A stretch of DNA of 64,000 bases from CBDFLD01 sp965249005 (GTDB taxonomy: Bacteria; Acidobacteriota; UBA6911), in NCBI GenBank assembly GCA_965249005.1, contig CBDFLD010000022.1, positions 372,001 through 436,000 of the forward strand. The letters run 5' to 3'. The translations under genes and the position numbers were made by a program. This document shows, in pieces, positions 18,596 to 27,271 of the stretch. The notes beneath the pieces are model-generated. The model saw nothing but the letters and a program-made list of their open reading frames with translations. It was not told the origin of the DNA and searched no databases. Positions within the stretch are counted from its first letter, which is position 1; every line of letters begins with the position of its first letter.

Positions 18596-18691
18596 TCAGA
18601 ACTTGCCGTACTCGAGATACGCCTGCTCGGGGTCCATCCCCTCTAGAATTGCCTTGCGCACCAAGTTTTCTTGCTGGATGACTTTCTCCAT
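18596..18691 (-). CDS. 31-codon micro-ORF inside the dehydrogenase operon
   Basis: ATG at 18691, with AGGTGG just upstream, to TGA at 18596, six bases before the start of the giant cytochrome gene. The product is hydrophilic and ends EGMDPEQAYLEYGKF, which resembles the C-terminal end of RraA/HMG-aldolase-like proteins. It could be a translated small peptide, a translational coupling leader, or the last piece of a deleted gene. Codon third positions are GC-rich like the neighbouring genes. Confidence 0.35.
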   Translation of the reverse strand: MEKVIQQENLVRKAILEGMDPEQAYLEYGKF

Positions 18692-18704
18692 CCCATCCAC
18701 CTGA

Positions 18705-19409
18705 TTACTTCGTGAACGGACTGCGCTTCATGACGTAATCGATGGCCTCCTGGGGTACCGTGTACTCACTCATCCCCGTGTTTCCCTTGTATCCCAGGTC
18801 CTGGAATCCGATAGGGCTTGTGTAGAAGGCATCGCTGGTAAGTGAGAACACCCATCGGAAGAACCGCACCCCCGGAGCGGAATCGGGCGGATCCTCGACG
18901 CGGTAATTCCGAAAACGTCCGTAGGAGGCAATCTCGCGCAGTCCCCAATCGGGTTCGCGTTGCTCTGCATGCCAGGCTTCGACGAGCTGGTCCAGCATGG
19001 CGGTCTGGTGCGCCGCGCCGGCTTCGACGAAGGCAGAGCCGTGCTGTTTCCGCATTTGGCGATCGAGCCACAGAAGGCCGCCGGTGAATATGTCGGCCAG
19101 ATCGCCATTCTCGCTGCACAGAAGGTCGATGAACTCGGGGGCGCCCGCGTCCACGGCGCTCCCTGAGACCTCGTCCGCCGGGATGAGCAACTCCGCCAGG
19201 CGCGTGACAGTTGCGAACTCGTGCGTATTGAATAGCTTCGGTTCGTAACTGCCCGTTTGTGCTCTCTCCCGGGTTGCGGTCTCGTGAACCTGCTCGGCCG
19301 CCAGTGGGTCGAGGCTCGCGAATCCCCCACTCGTGAGCGCAAGGGCCACGCCACGCAAGATGTCGCGGCGAGAGAGTGCATCGATTGGAACCTTTTTTTT
19401 GCTAGACAT
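18705..19409 (-). CDS. Gluconate 2-dehydrogenase subunit 3-like Tat protein
   Basis: 234 residues. Starts with a twin-arginine signal (DALSRRDILRGVALALTSGG). The body TRLAELLIPADEVSGSAVDAG, followed by WLDRQMRKQ and the C-terminal FYTSPIGFQDLGYKG, is typical of the small 'subunit 3' family. These small Tat subunits carry the catalytic GMC partner across the membrane as a folded complex. The start overlaps the end of the GMC gene by eight bases, which supports a stoichiometric complex. Confidence 0.87.
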   Translation of the reverse strand: MSSKKKVPIDALSRRDILRGVALALTSGGFASLDPLAAEQVHETATRERAQTGSYEPKLFNTHEFATVTRLAELLIPADEVSGSAVDAGAPEFIDLLCSENGDLADIFTGGLLWLDRQMRKQHGSAFVEAGAAHQTAMLDQLVEAWHAEQREPDWGLREIASYGRFRNYRVEDPPDSAPGVRFFRWVFSLTSDAFYTSPIGFQDLGYKGNTGMSEYTVPQEAIDYVMKRSPFTK

Positions 19410-21111
19410 TTCCCTTCCTCATCTCTTCGGCCAAGTACTCGGAGGCACGGCATGCGATCGCATTGATCGTGAGCGTCGGATTCTTGTCGGGATTGGTGAC
19501 AAAGCTGGCTCCGTCGTTGACGAACAGATTCTTCACTTCATGGGCCTGGCAAAAGGAGTTCAGCACCGAGGTGCGCGGGCTCGCGCCCATCCGGACGGTT
19601 CCCACCTCATGGATCAGCGAGCCACCCACCGAGATCCCCTGCGGGCCCCCATCGATGTTGCCAACCCTGAGGACGGTACCCCCCATGGATTCGATCAGGC
19701 CCTTGAACGTCTTTTCCATGTGACGGGCCTGCTTCCACTCGTAGTCGCTGAATCGGAAGTGAAAGCGCAACACTGGAATCCCCCATCTGTCCACACGGTC
19801 GGGATCGATTTCGCAGTAACTCATCTTGTTCGGGACCATTTCTCCGCGGCCCGTGAAGAAAACATAGGAGCCGTACTTTTCACGGACCGTTTGCTTCCAA
19901 CTCTTCCCGTAGGCTGCGTCCCCACTCCGGACAGAACCGATTCCAGGCATCGAAAAGCCGCAACCGAACTCGATGTGGTAGCCGCGCGGAAAGCCAAGCT
20001 TGGCGTGGTCTTCCCAGAGCCACCAGGGAGCATAGATGTGCGGGCCACCGAACCCATCCGAGTCGTATCGAGGCATCCCTTCGAAAGCAGGAACCTGGCC
20101 GGAAAGTCCGAACCCGACCGTATCCATCAGATTCCGTCCCACCATTCCGGATCCGTTCGCCAAACCATTGGGAAACTCGCTGGATTTCGAATTCAAGAGT
20201 ATTCGTGCGGACTCGCAGGCGCTGGCCGCCAAGACCACTGCTCGCGCTTTGATATGCCGCTCGGTTCGCGTGTTCTTGTCGATATAGGTGACTCCGGTGG
20301 CTCGGCCGTTCCCATTGATTGTGACCTCCCGGACCATCGCATCCGTCACGAGGGTCAGGTTGCCGGTTTCGAGCGCCGGAAAAATCTCGACCAGCGATGA
20401 AGAGTAGTTCGAGTTCGTCGTGCAACCCCAACTGCAATGCCCGCAGTAGTGGCAGGCAGGGCGCCCGTTGATGCTCTTTGTGATCACGGCTCGGCGGTTC
20501 GGGATGAACGGAATGCCGAGCTCCTTTCCGGCCTGTTGAATCAGAATCTCGTGTGCCTTGACTCGTGGCGGCTCGTGAAAGACGCCGTCGGGCGCGCTCG
20601 CGATCCCCTCTCGGGTTCCGGTGACCCCGATGAACCGCTCGACCTTGTCGTAGTACGGGGCGAGCTCGTCATAGCTGAGCGGCCAGTTATCACCGAGACC
20701 ATCAATATCCCGGGCCTTCATGTCGATCGCGGAAATGCGATACGAATTGCGGGCGTAGTGGTTGGTTCGGCCCCCTACGACCCGCGAGCGAAACCACATG
20801 AACTGGTTTCCGTCTGCCACGGTGTACGGTTCACCGTCGAGCTGCCATCCCCCGGCACTCGCCGTAAAGTAGCCGAACGGCGCCCCCTGGCCAAAGTACT
20901 GCGCTCCCCCTTCACCCGCACCACGGTGACCGTAGTTCCAGGGCCATTCATGCTGCTTGAAATCCTTCGCGGGCTCCAGCATGGGCCCGGCCTCGAGCAG
21001 AGCAACCCTGATACCCGCGTTGGTTAGCACCCGCGTGGTCGTTCCTCCACCGGCCCCTGAGCCGACGATGACGACGTCGTAGGTTTCCCCTTCGGTTCGG
21101 AATCGATTCAT
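19402..21111 (-). CDS. GMC-family FAD oxidoreductase, periplasmic dehydrogenase type
   Basis: 569 residues. FAD motif YDVVIVGSGAGGGTTTRVL at residues 11-29; NHYARNSYRISAIDM and the C-terminal FVNDGASFVTNPDKNPTLTI define the GMC fold. No signal peptide of its own, so export would be with the Tat subunit next door. A cysteine cluster CHYCGHCSWGC near residue 219 matches the region that binds an iron-sulfur cluster in bacterial FAD glucose dehydrogenases, giving an internal relay to heme. Family members oxidise sugars or sugar acids; candidates are gluconate-type or glucoside-3-dehydrogenase activity (inference from the DUF1080 genes nearby). Confidence 0.87.
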   Translation of the reverse strand: MNRFRTEGETYDVVIVGSGAGGGTTTRVLTNAGIRVALLEAGPMLEPAKDFKQHEWPWNYGHRGAGEGGAQYFGQGAPFGYFTASAGGWQLDGEPYTVADGNQFMWFRSRVVGGRTNHYARNSYRISAIDMKARDIDGLGDNWPLSYDELAPYYDKVERFIGVTGTREGIASAPDGVFHEPPRVKAHEILIQQAGKELGIPFIPNRRAVITKSINGRPACHYCGHCSWGCTTNSNYSSSLVEIFPALETGNLTLVTDAMVREVTINGNGRATGVTYIDKNTRTERHIKARAVVLAASACESARILLNSKSSEFPNGLANGSGMVGRNLMDTVGFGLSGQVPAFEGMPRYDSDGFGGPHIYAPWWLWEDHAKLGFPRGYHIEFGCGFSMPGIGSVRSGDAAYGKSWKQTVREKYGSYVFFTGRGEMVPNKMSYCEIDPDRVDRWGIPVLRFHFRFSDYEWKQARHMEKTFKGLIESMGGTVLRVGNIDGGPQGISVGGSLIHEVGTVRMGASPRTSVLNSFCQAHEVKNLFVNDGASFVTNPDKNPTLTINAIACRASEYLAEEMRKGNV

Positions 21112-21332
21112 CGGTCTCTCTTTTGAGGTTTGTTTTCGCGTACTATATTACGGACCGGTTGGGATGTCGACCTCGACTGTCGCCGCTCCTCCAAGAGCTC
21201 GCACCGACCCGGAAGAGGCTGCAGGAATGACAATCTGGACCTGACATTCCCCCAAGGCTATCGAATTCTCGGAACTCGGAGGCTGGGCATTGCATCGAAT
21301 CGAGATGCGCCGGCTGGACCGGGACGCACTTG

Positions 21333-22496
21333 TCATTGCCGGAATTCTTCACTCAGTGGAAACTCGGACAGGATCCTTTGTAGGGCTATCTGCATGGCTC
21401 GCGGGTAGACCGCGAGGTCGAGGATCCGAAGAACGCGTAGCTTTGATTCGGCAGAAGCAGCGGTGAGAGTGGTGCGAAGGTCGCGGTCGAGGAAGACGCC
21501 GGTAGGCACAAACTCATAAATCGGCGCCGGCTCATAGCCGGGTTCCGGTTCCGCGAGCGCTGCCCAGGAGTCTGCTTTTCTGTAGAAGCTCCGCCCGGCC
21601 GCGTCGATGATAGACAGCGTGCTCCACATGTTGCGGTGCTCGTTCCAAACGCGTTCCGTCACCGCTTCTTCCCGCCGGTCTCGCTTCAAATACGCGATTG
21701 GACCGTCCTGGGAAGCAACCTTCGGCGCGAGTGCATAGAGAAAGTAGTTTTGCAGAGCCAGCGGCAATTGGCTGTAGATCTCTCCCTGCAAGAAGCGCCA
21801 GTAAGCCTGATGCGGTCTCGCGGCCCAATCGCCTCGCGCAAGCGATTCAAACGACTCCCGGCCGTCGAAGGAAGGCGCCCAGCGGACGGGCAGATCGGAC
21901 TGCACCAAACGGACGTACGCCAACGGGTCGAGTCTGGGGTTCCAGTGCAGGTCCCCGCCTCCGCTGTTGCCGGCGTTGACGTAGATCGTCCGGATCTTCT
22001 TCTTGAAGAGTCCGGGCTCGCGATTGTAAGCGGCGGCGACGTCCCGGACGCTGCCGACCGTAATGATGGTGACCTTCGCTTCGGACTCCCGCAGAGCTTT
22101 TAGAATGAGGCGGACGCCCCCTTGAGAGTTCCCGAACTGATCCTCGCCCGTGTCCTCGGGGTAGCGCAAGGGATGGAGCAACCCGGTAGCAACCGGAACT
22201 CGTTTCCCCGTCAAGGCCAGCATCTGCCGCACCGGAATCGCTCCAGGGGCTTTGCGTTGTTGCTGGCCGAGATCCAGAATGATCGCCTTCAGATCCAATT
22301 CCGGCAACGCGAACACGGTGGCGAGATCCACCGTGTCGTCCGGGTCGTCCGGCGGGTGAAACAGGTCAGTCGAGTAGATGAGTGGGACCTGCTGCGCCAC
22401 GGCATCGGAAGCCACAACCAACAGAATCGATAGCGCAGTTGCCTTTCGCAAAATTCCAATATGTAATGTCGTCCGCAAAGCCAGTTTGATCCTCAT
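21333..22496 (-). CDS. Exported nucleoside hydrolase-like protein
   Basis: 387 residues with a signal peptide ending near residue 35 (VVASDAVAQQ). The N-terminal STDLFHPPDDPDDTVDLATVFAL is a modified form of the Asp-rich calcium site of inosine/uridine nucleoside hydrolases, and VTIITVGSVRDVAAAY and YVNAGNSGGGDLHWN follow the family order. The extra residues between the two Asp pairs and the exported location suggest a substrate other than free nucleosides. It stands alone; 220 bases without a supported gene separate it from the GMC operon. Confidence 0.72.
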   Translation of the reverse strand: MRIKLALRTTLHIGILRKATALSILLVVASDAVAQQVPLIYSTDLFHPPDDPDDTVDLATVFALPELDLKAIILDLGQQQRKAPGAIPVRQMLALTGKRVPVATGLLHPLRYPEDTGEDQFGNSQGGVRLILKALRESEAKVTIITVGSVRDVAAAYNREPGLFKKKIRTIYVNAGNSGGGDLHWNPRLDPLAYVRLVQSDLPVRWAPSFDGRESFESLARGDWAARPHQAYWRFLQGEIYSQLPLALQNYFLYALAPKVASQDGPIAYLKRDRREEAVTERVWNEHRNMWSTLSIIDAAGRSFYRKADSWAALAEPEPGYEPAPIYEFVPTGVFLDRDLRTTLTAASAESKLRVLRILDLAVYPRAMQIALQRILSEFPLSEEFRQ

Positions 22497-22552
22497 CCTG
22501 TTGCCCCGACTCGGATTCTCAAGTATCGCTCATCGATTACGTAAGTGAATTA

Positions 22553-23107
22553 CCCTCGCCTGAAGGCGAGGGCTTCGGTCGTCGGCTGAAGCCGACTAAA
22601 GGCCTCGCCTCATAGAATGGCCTATTCCGTTATCTTAAAGTCCCGGTCCTCCTGGGGCTCGACACCTTGTTGCTCAATGTACTGCTTGATCACTTCGTCC
22701 GTCACATTTCCTGTCGTACACACAAAGTACCCTCGTGCCCACAGGTGCCGGCCCCAGAACTCCCTTTGCACCGACCTATATTCCCTCATTAGATGGTGAC
22801 TGCTCTTCCCCTTCACGGCCTGCATGATTCGGCTCGGCGACACCTGCGGCGGCATGCTCAACATCAAGTGCACATGATCTGGACTCACATTCCCTTTCAC
22901 AATCACCACATCCTCAGATGCACAGATCTCTCGGATCAGCTCTCTTGTCCTTCTGGCTATGTCCCCCTTCAGGACCGGCTTGCGGTACTTCGTGATAAAC
23001 ACAAAGTGATATTGCAGCTCATAGACTGTGTGCGATCCTTTCCGGTATCTCGGCATGCATCATTGTACCGCAAGCCTCCTAAAGGCTTCGCCTGAAGGCG
23101 AGGGATT
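22553..23107 (-). mobile_element. IS200/IS605-family element with terminal hairpins
   Basis: A single Y1 transposase gene is bracketed by imperfect palindromes instead of inverted terminal repeats. Near 22553-22572 CCCTCGCC-TGAA-GGCGAGGG can fold, followed by a second palindrome GTCGGCTGAAGCCGAC near 22580-22596. On the other side AAGCCTCCTAAAGGCTT (about 23072-23088) is followed by CGCCTGAAGGCG to about 23100. The motif TTAC touches the lower-coordinate hairpin at 22550-22553. Exact cleavage sites cannot be fixed from sequence alone. Confidence 0.75.
22622..23056 (-). CDS. tnpA: IS200/IS605-family transposase TnpA
   Basis: 144 residues, the usual size. The HUH motif is DHVHLML, and the catalytic tyrosine lies in the C-terminal helix VIKQYIEQQ. 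The start MPRYRKGSHTVYELQYHFVFITKYR is typical of the family. No TnpB accessory gene is present. The frame is intact, so the element may be active as a single-strand transposon. Confidence 0.93.
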   Translation of the reverse strand: MPRYRKGSHTVYELQYHFVFITKYRKPVLKGDIARRTRELIREICASEDVVIVKGNVSPDHVHLMLSMPPQVSPSRIMQAVKGKSSHHLMREYRSVQREFWGRHLWARGYFVCTTGNVTDEVIKQYIEQQGVEPQEDRDFKITE

Positions 23108-23206
23108 TCACCCATCCCCGAGTGGGACATTAATGTTCGATATCAGATAGCCCAAGCCTATCGTGATGAGCAAGATCGTTGCGATGGAGCCAATGATTTC
23201 AATCAT
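23108..23206 (-). CDS. 32-codon putative membrane micro-ORF at IS edge
   Basis: ATG at 23206 to TGA at 23108. The product is one hydrophobic helix (IGSIATILLITIGLGYLI) with a short polar tail, and the stop codon falls at the very edge of the IS200/IS605 hairpin. It could be a small membrane protein, or the front of a gene truncated when the element inserted. No convincing ribosome site. The remainder of the stretch to 23480 holds nothing I can support. Confidence 0.3.
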   Translation of the reverse strand: MIEIIGSIATILLITIGLGYLISNINVPLGDG

Positions 23207-23480
23207 TCCCGCTACTCGTCTCGATCTTCATTTCGTGTCTTCTATGGTGTCACGTCAGCCTACCGCTGCCATGGGTAGCACCGAGTCCTATCATACCTTT
23301 GTAAAACGACAGGCGCGAGAGGGTGACAGACATTCCAGTTGGGTGAAACTGCCGGACTTGCCGGCAGCGTGGACTTGCCCCCCCTTTTTCGACCTAATCT
23401 TGTGCACCCAATAGCGCAATCGAGAGACAGCAACCCGAAGACTCGCTGTGACATTGACTAACCGGTGATACCGCCGCATC

Positions 23481-25916
23481 ATGGGCCATGATCGGAGGTT
23501 TTTTCGATTGATCAGAAACCTGATATTCCTTTGCTCGGTCTTTTGGATTCTTCCGCTATCCCGTGCGAGTGACGCGAATCGAGCTGTAAGCCTGAACGGG
23601 GAGTGGACGTTTTCGATCCACGGGCATGGCAAGAAACCGATTCGCGTCCCCTCCACTTTTCTTCCGGTCGGAGGAGCCACCCTCGAGCAGGAGTTCGATC
23701 TTCCCGCACCTCTGGAGAACAGGCGCGCGTTGCTTCGATTCGACGGCATCGTCATGACCGGCAGGGTTTTTCTCAACGACGCCGCGCTCGGGCGATACGG
23801 CCCTTACACTCCGTTCACGATCGACATCACCGATCAAGTAACAACGCGAGGCAATCGCTTACGCGTCGAACTTACGGATATCGGGGGATTCGATCCTTGG
23901 GGACGGCAGTGGGTGACCGCCTTTCCTCGTTACGGAGGCATCATCCGAGATGTTACCCTCGAGTTGAAGGCACCCGCTTTTATCCAGAACGTTCGCCTCG
24001 ACTACAAGCTAGCGGACGGGTATACCAGAGCGGATTGCCGTCTTCATGTCTGGGTGACCAACACCTCGGGCTCGGGCCGCGGTCTGGTCTCCGGATCGAT
24101 CCGCGACGATCATCGTGAGCTCCGGTTCAAAGAGCGAATTCACGCCCCGGAAGGGGAGTCTCACCACACGTTGGAATTCACGGTTTCGGACCCGAGGCTG
24201 TGGTCCCCGGAGGATCCACATTTGTACTACCTCCGCGTAAACCTGGTCGGCCCCGGTGCAGAGCGCGATCGCTTTCAAACGATCACCGGGTTCAAGGAAT
24301 TCTTGGCACGCGGCAGGGATTTCTTCCTGAATGGAAAGAAGCTGCTGCTGAAGGGGATCTTTCGCCACGACATCTACGGCGATCAAGGACACACCCTGAC
24401 CCGTGCGCAGATGGAAGCCGAGATCGCGGACATCAAATCCTTGGGCTGCAATTTCTTGCGCCTGGGCCACTACCCTCAACACGGCTACATCACCGAGCTC
24501 GCGGCACGCACTGGGTTGTTGACCAGTGGAGAACCACCAATATTCGGTATGGATCAAAAGGACCCAGCGGTCCTCGAAGCCGCCAAGTTTTGTCTCGGCG
24601 GACTGATCCGGCGCGATTGGAACAATCCCGCCGCCGCCGTCTGGATCCTTTCCAATGAGGTCGGAACCGAGTTGCCTTACATGAAAGAGATGGTGTCTTT
24701 CGTCCGTAAGCTCGACCCGAACCGGCTCGTGAGCATTGTCGACCACAAGCGCTGGACCGAGGGTAACGCACCATGGGAAGCGTTTCGCGAGGCGGGCATC
24801 GATTTCATCTGCCAGAATGCATACGGCGCCTCGGATGGCTACTACGACACCATCGAGAAGTTTCTTCCCGAAGATCTTCCGTACGTCATTTCAGAATGGG
24901 GAGGGCCAAACAACTCTTACGCCCACCTGTTGCAGGAAGGCCGATACTATCTCGATCACTCGAGCCTCGGGGTCGAGCGGGGGCCGCGCATCGCCGGGAT
25001 TTTCTTTTGGGAATACCAGGACATCCCCTTGCAGAACTGGACCGAGGAAGGCCAGCTCCACTGGGCGATTGTCGATCAGTTTCGCCGGCCCTACGAGACG
25101 TACTACGCCCTGAAGTCACTCTATACGGGGAAAAAGGTCTTGCCGCCCCGAAGTCGCGCGCTCGTCGCTCCGATGCCGCAGCAACTACCGCGTCCACTGG
25201 CCCCAGATCCAGTCGAGAAGACTTCGGGATACGAACTGGTGAATCTATCGGGCTTCGTCAACTCGGATCAGCTCATCACGGCGCTAAACCCTGTTTCGCC
25301 CCTGGCCTATCCGGGGCCGATGATCACCGGCAAGGTCGCCATCGCGGGTTTGCCGTTTGCGCTAGATCGCCAGTTGGTGGCCCTCTCGCGGCAAGTGCCC
25401 AAGGTTCGCATCCCGTTGGGCCAGCCAGCCATGGAGCTCGAATTCCTGGGACATGTCTGTTTCAATTCGCTCGCGCAAGAGCCGCAGGACCCACCAGCCA
25501 AGCTGCCATATCTGACTCGGGCGTACCCGAGTGCAGCAGGTCCGGCGCCCCACAAGGGGTATCCTCACTCCGGCGAATTCGGCGAGCAAATCGGATCCTA
25601 CGTGCTCATCTATGCCGACGGCACCCGAGAGGTGATTCCGTTGCGCAACGGGATCCATTTCGCCGATTACCGGCTCTTTCATGGTTTCAGCCCGATCGAT
25701 GCGGTGGCCGTAGAAACGGAGCGCGTCCTGAAGTTCAAGGGCGACTATGGGACCGCCACGTACCAGATGCGGCTTTTCTCCTATCGGCCGGAAAAACCGG
25801 AGACGACCATCGACTACATCGAGTTCCAGCTAGAAAACTTCGACTACATCCCTATTCTGACCGCAATCACGGCACTGCGGTATGTCCCGGGCTCGCCTCC
25901 CGGTCTCCGCCAATAG
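23481..25916 (+). CDS. Glycoside hydrolase family 2 enzyme, exported
   Basis: 811 residues. Signal peptide to about residue 30. Order of parts: jelly-roll sugar-binding domain (SLNGEWTFSIHG to about 165), immunoglobulin-like domain (to about 265), then a TIM barrel with GIFRHDIYGDQGHTLTRAQM. The acid/base is Glu393 in WILSNEVG and the nucleophile Glu472 in VISEWGG. A C-terminal region of about 250 residues follows. Fold family covers beta-galactosidase, beta-glucuronidase and beta-mannosidase; specificity cannot be assigned. It precedes the Tat phosphatase-like gene by 140 bases on the same strand. Confidence 0.9.
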   Translation: MGHDRRFFRLIRNLIFLCSVFWILPLSRASDANRAVSLNGEWTFSIHGHGKKPIRVPSTFLPVGGATLEQEFDLPAPLENRRALLRFDGIVMTGRVFLNDAALGRYGPYTPFTIDITDQVTTRGNRLRVELTDIGGFDPWGRQWVTAFPRYGGIIRDVTLELKAPAFIQNVRLDYKLADGYTRADCRLHVWVTNTSGSGRGLVSGSIRDDHRELRFKERIHAPEGESHHTLEFTVSDPRLWSPEDPHLYYLRVNLVGPGAERDRFQTITGFKEFLARGRDFFLNGKKLLLKGIFRHDIYGDQGHTLTRAQMEAEIADIKSLGCNFLRLGHYPQHGYITELAARTGLLTSGEPPIFGMDQKDPAVLEAAKFCLGGLIRRDWNNPAAAVWILSNEVGTELPYMKEMVSFVRKLDPNRLVSIVDHKRWTEGNAPWEAFREAGIDFICQNAYGASDGYYDTIEKFLPEDLPYVISEWGGPNNSYAHLLQEGRYYLDHSSLGVERGPRIAGIFFWEYQDIPLQNWTEEGQLHWAIVDQFRRPYETYYALKSLYTGKKVLPPRSRALVAPMPQQLPRPLAPDPVEKTSGYELVNLSGFVNSDQLITALNPVSPLAYPGPMITGKVAIAGLPFALDRQLVALSRQVPKVRIPLGQPAMELEFLGHVCFNSLAQEPQDPPAKLPYLTRAYPSAAGPAPHKGYPHSGEFGEQIGSYVLIYADGTREVIPLRNGIHFADYRLFHGFSPIDAVAVETERVLKFKGDYGTATYQMRLFSYRPEKPETTIDYIEFQLENFDYIPILTAITALRYVPGSPPGLRQ

Positions 25917-26056
25917 CGCCAAGGTAGAATAAAGCTGAACCTCGGCGGCTCAAAAACCGTTACTACTAGAAGGACAGGCCACTGGAACTGGTGTCACGAT
26001 GGCCACTTGGGGCGGTCCACCCGTCGGTGCTAGAATAGTTGAAAAGGGGAGAACCT

Positions 26057-27271
26057 GTGTCAGTTTGGAGACCAAGAATCGACCGACGCGACTTCTTGAG
26101 AAGCGTTGTGGCAGGTGCCGGCGGCGTTTCGCTGGCCAGCCAGTCCTTTGCCCATTCCTGGGACCCCGACCCACACTCGCCGAACGAGCAGAAGCGCGAG
26201 TATCGCGGACCCAATGTGATTATCATCCGGTTTGGAGGAGGTGTTCGAAGAAAAGAGACGATTGACCCGGACCACACCTACAGCCCCTTCCTGGTTCATG
26301 AGCTCGTCAAACGGGGAACACTCTTCCCCCACATGGAGCTCGGATCCGTCAAAGGCCTTCAAACAAGTCACGGACCGGGAACTCTGAATATTCTGACCGG
26401 GAAGTACGACAAATACGAAGATGTGAGCCAGGCGTTTCTGGGTGAGCGCTTCGAGGCCAAGGTTCCGACCCTGTTCGAATATTTCCGCAAGACGTACGAT
26501 GTTTCAGAGACCCAGACACTGATCGTCAACGGTGAAGACCGGACCGACGAGGAGTTTTACACGTTCAGCAACCACCATTTGTTCGGCATCCAATATCGCT
26601 GTAACGTGTTGAGTCTTTATCGATTCAAGGTCCACTTGTTGCGCGAGCAGATTCTGGAAGGCAAATACTCCGGCAAAGAGCTTCGGGAGAAAAAGAAGGA
26701 ACTGGCCGAAATGGAGAGCTTGGACCATCGCGTCTCGCGAACAGGATCTCCGGCACCTCAGCTAAGCAAGTTCTGGGACGGCTGGCGCCGGCATTACGGA
26801 GAGACCGGGCTGGTCAACCCCCGAGGGGATCGCGTCTTGACCGAGCTCGCGATTCGAGCCATAGCGCAACTCCGACCGAAGCTCATGATGATCAACTATC
26901 AGGATTGCGACTATGTGCATTGGGGAATCCGGAATCACTACACACGCGGCATCCAGATCATGGACCAGGGCTTGAGGCAACTCGTGGCCGCCGTCAATGA
27001 CGACGAAGCGTATCGGGAAAACACTCTCTTTGCCGTGGTGCCGGATTGTGGACGCGATACCAACCCCTTTGCGGCAGTGCCTTTCCAGCATCACTTCGGT
27101 TCGCGCTCGTCCCATGAGATCTTCGCGCTGTTGTTCGGCCCGGGAGTTCCCCAGGGTAAGGTCGTCGACCGAAAGGTGGAGCAAATCTCCGTCGCCGCCA
27201 CCGTTGGGCAACTGATGGGCTTGCCTACCCCGCTTGTCGAAGGTCCGGTTCTGGAGGAAGCGATCACTTGA
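26057..27271 (+). CDS. Tat-exported alkaline phosphatase-superfamily protein
   Basis: 404 residues from GTG at 26057, chosen for AGGGGAG six bases upstream; a TTG at 26039 is in frame but lacks one. Twin-arginine signal DRRDFLRSVVAGAGGVSLA. The opening GPNVIIIRFGGGVRRKETID occupies the place of the sulfatase metal site, and MMINYQDCDYVHWG and AVVPDCGRDTN with SRSSHE supply later Asp/His ligands. There is no sulfatase CxPSR motif, so it is a phosphatase- or mutase-like relative, not a sulfatase. The end overlaps the start of a membrane protein gene, so the two are coupled. Confidence 0.72.
   Translation: MSVWRPRIDRRDFLRSVVAGAGGVSLASQSFAHSWDPDPHSPNEQKREYRGPNVIIIRFGGGVRRKETIDPDHTYSPFLVHELVKRGTLFPHMELGSVKGLQTSHGPGTLNILTGKYDKYEDVSQAFLGERFEAKVPTLFEYFRKTYDVSETQTLIVNGEDRTDEEFYTFSNHHLFGIQYRCNVLSLYRFKVHLLREQILEGKYSGKELREKKKELAEMESLDHRVSRTGSPAPQLSKFWDGWRRHYGETGLVNPRGDRVLTELAIRAIAQLRPKLMMINYQDCDYVHWGIRNHYTRGIQIMDQGLRQLVAAVNDDEAYRENTLFAVVPDCGRDTNPFAAVPFQHHFGSRSSHEIFALLFGPGVPQGKVVDRKVEQISVAATVGQLMGLPTPLVEGPVLEEAIT

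Noticed and set aside
19333..20400. 355-codon plus-strand frame opposite the GMC and Tat genes
   Set aside because: Crosses two overlapping real genes and has no family features.
22622..23056. TnpA considered as a REP-associated (RAYT) transposase
   Set aside because: Flanking hairpins are of IS200/IS605 type at both ends and the 91-bp repeats at 35101 do not match them.
24773..25927. 384-codon second plus-strand frame within the GH2 gene
   Set aside because: Overlaps the GH2 catalytic region in another frame; Arg/Pro-rich shadow text.
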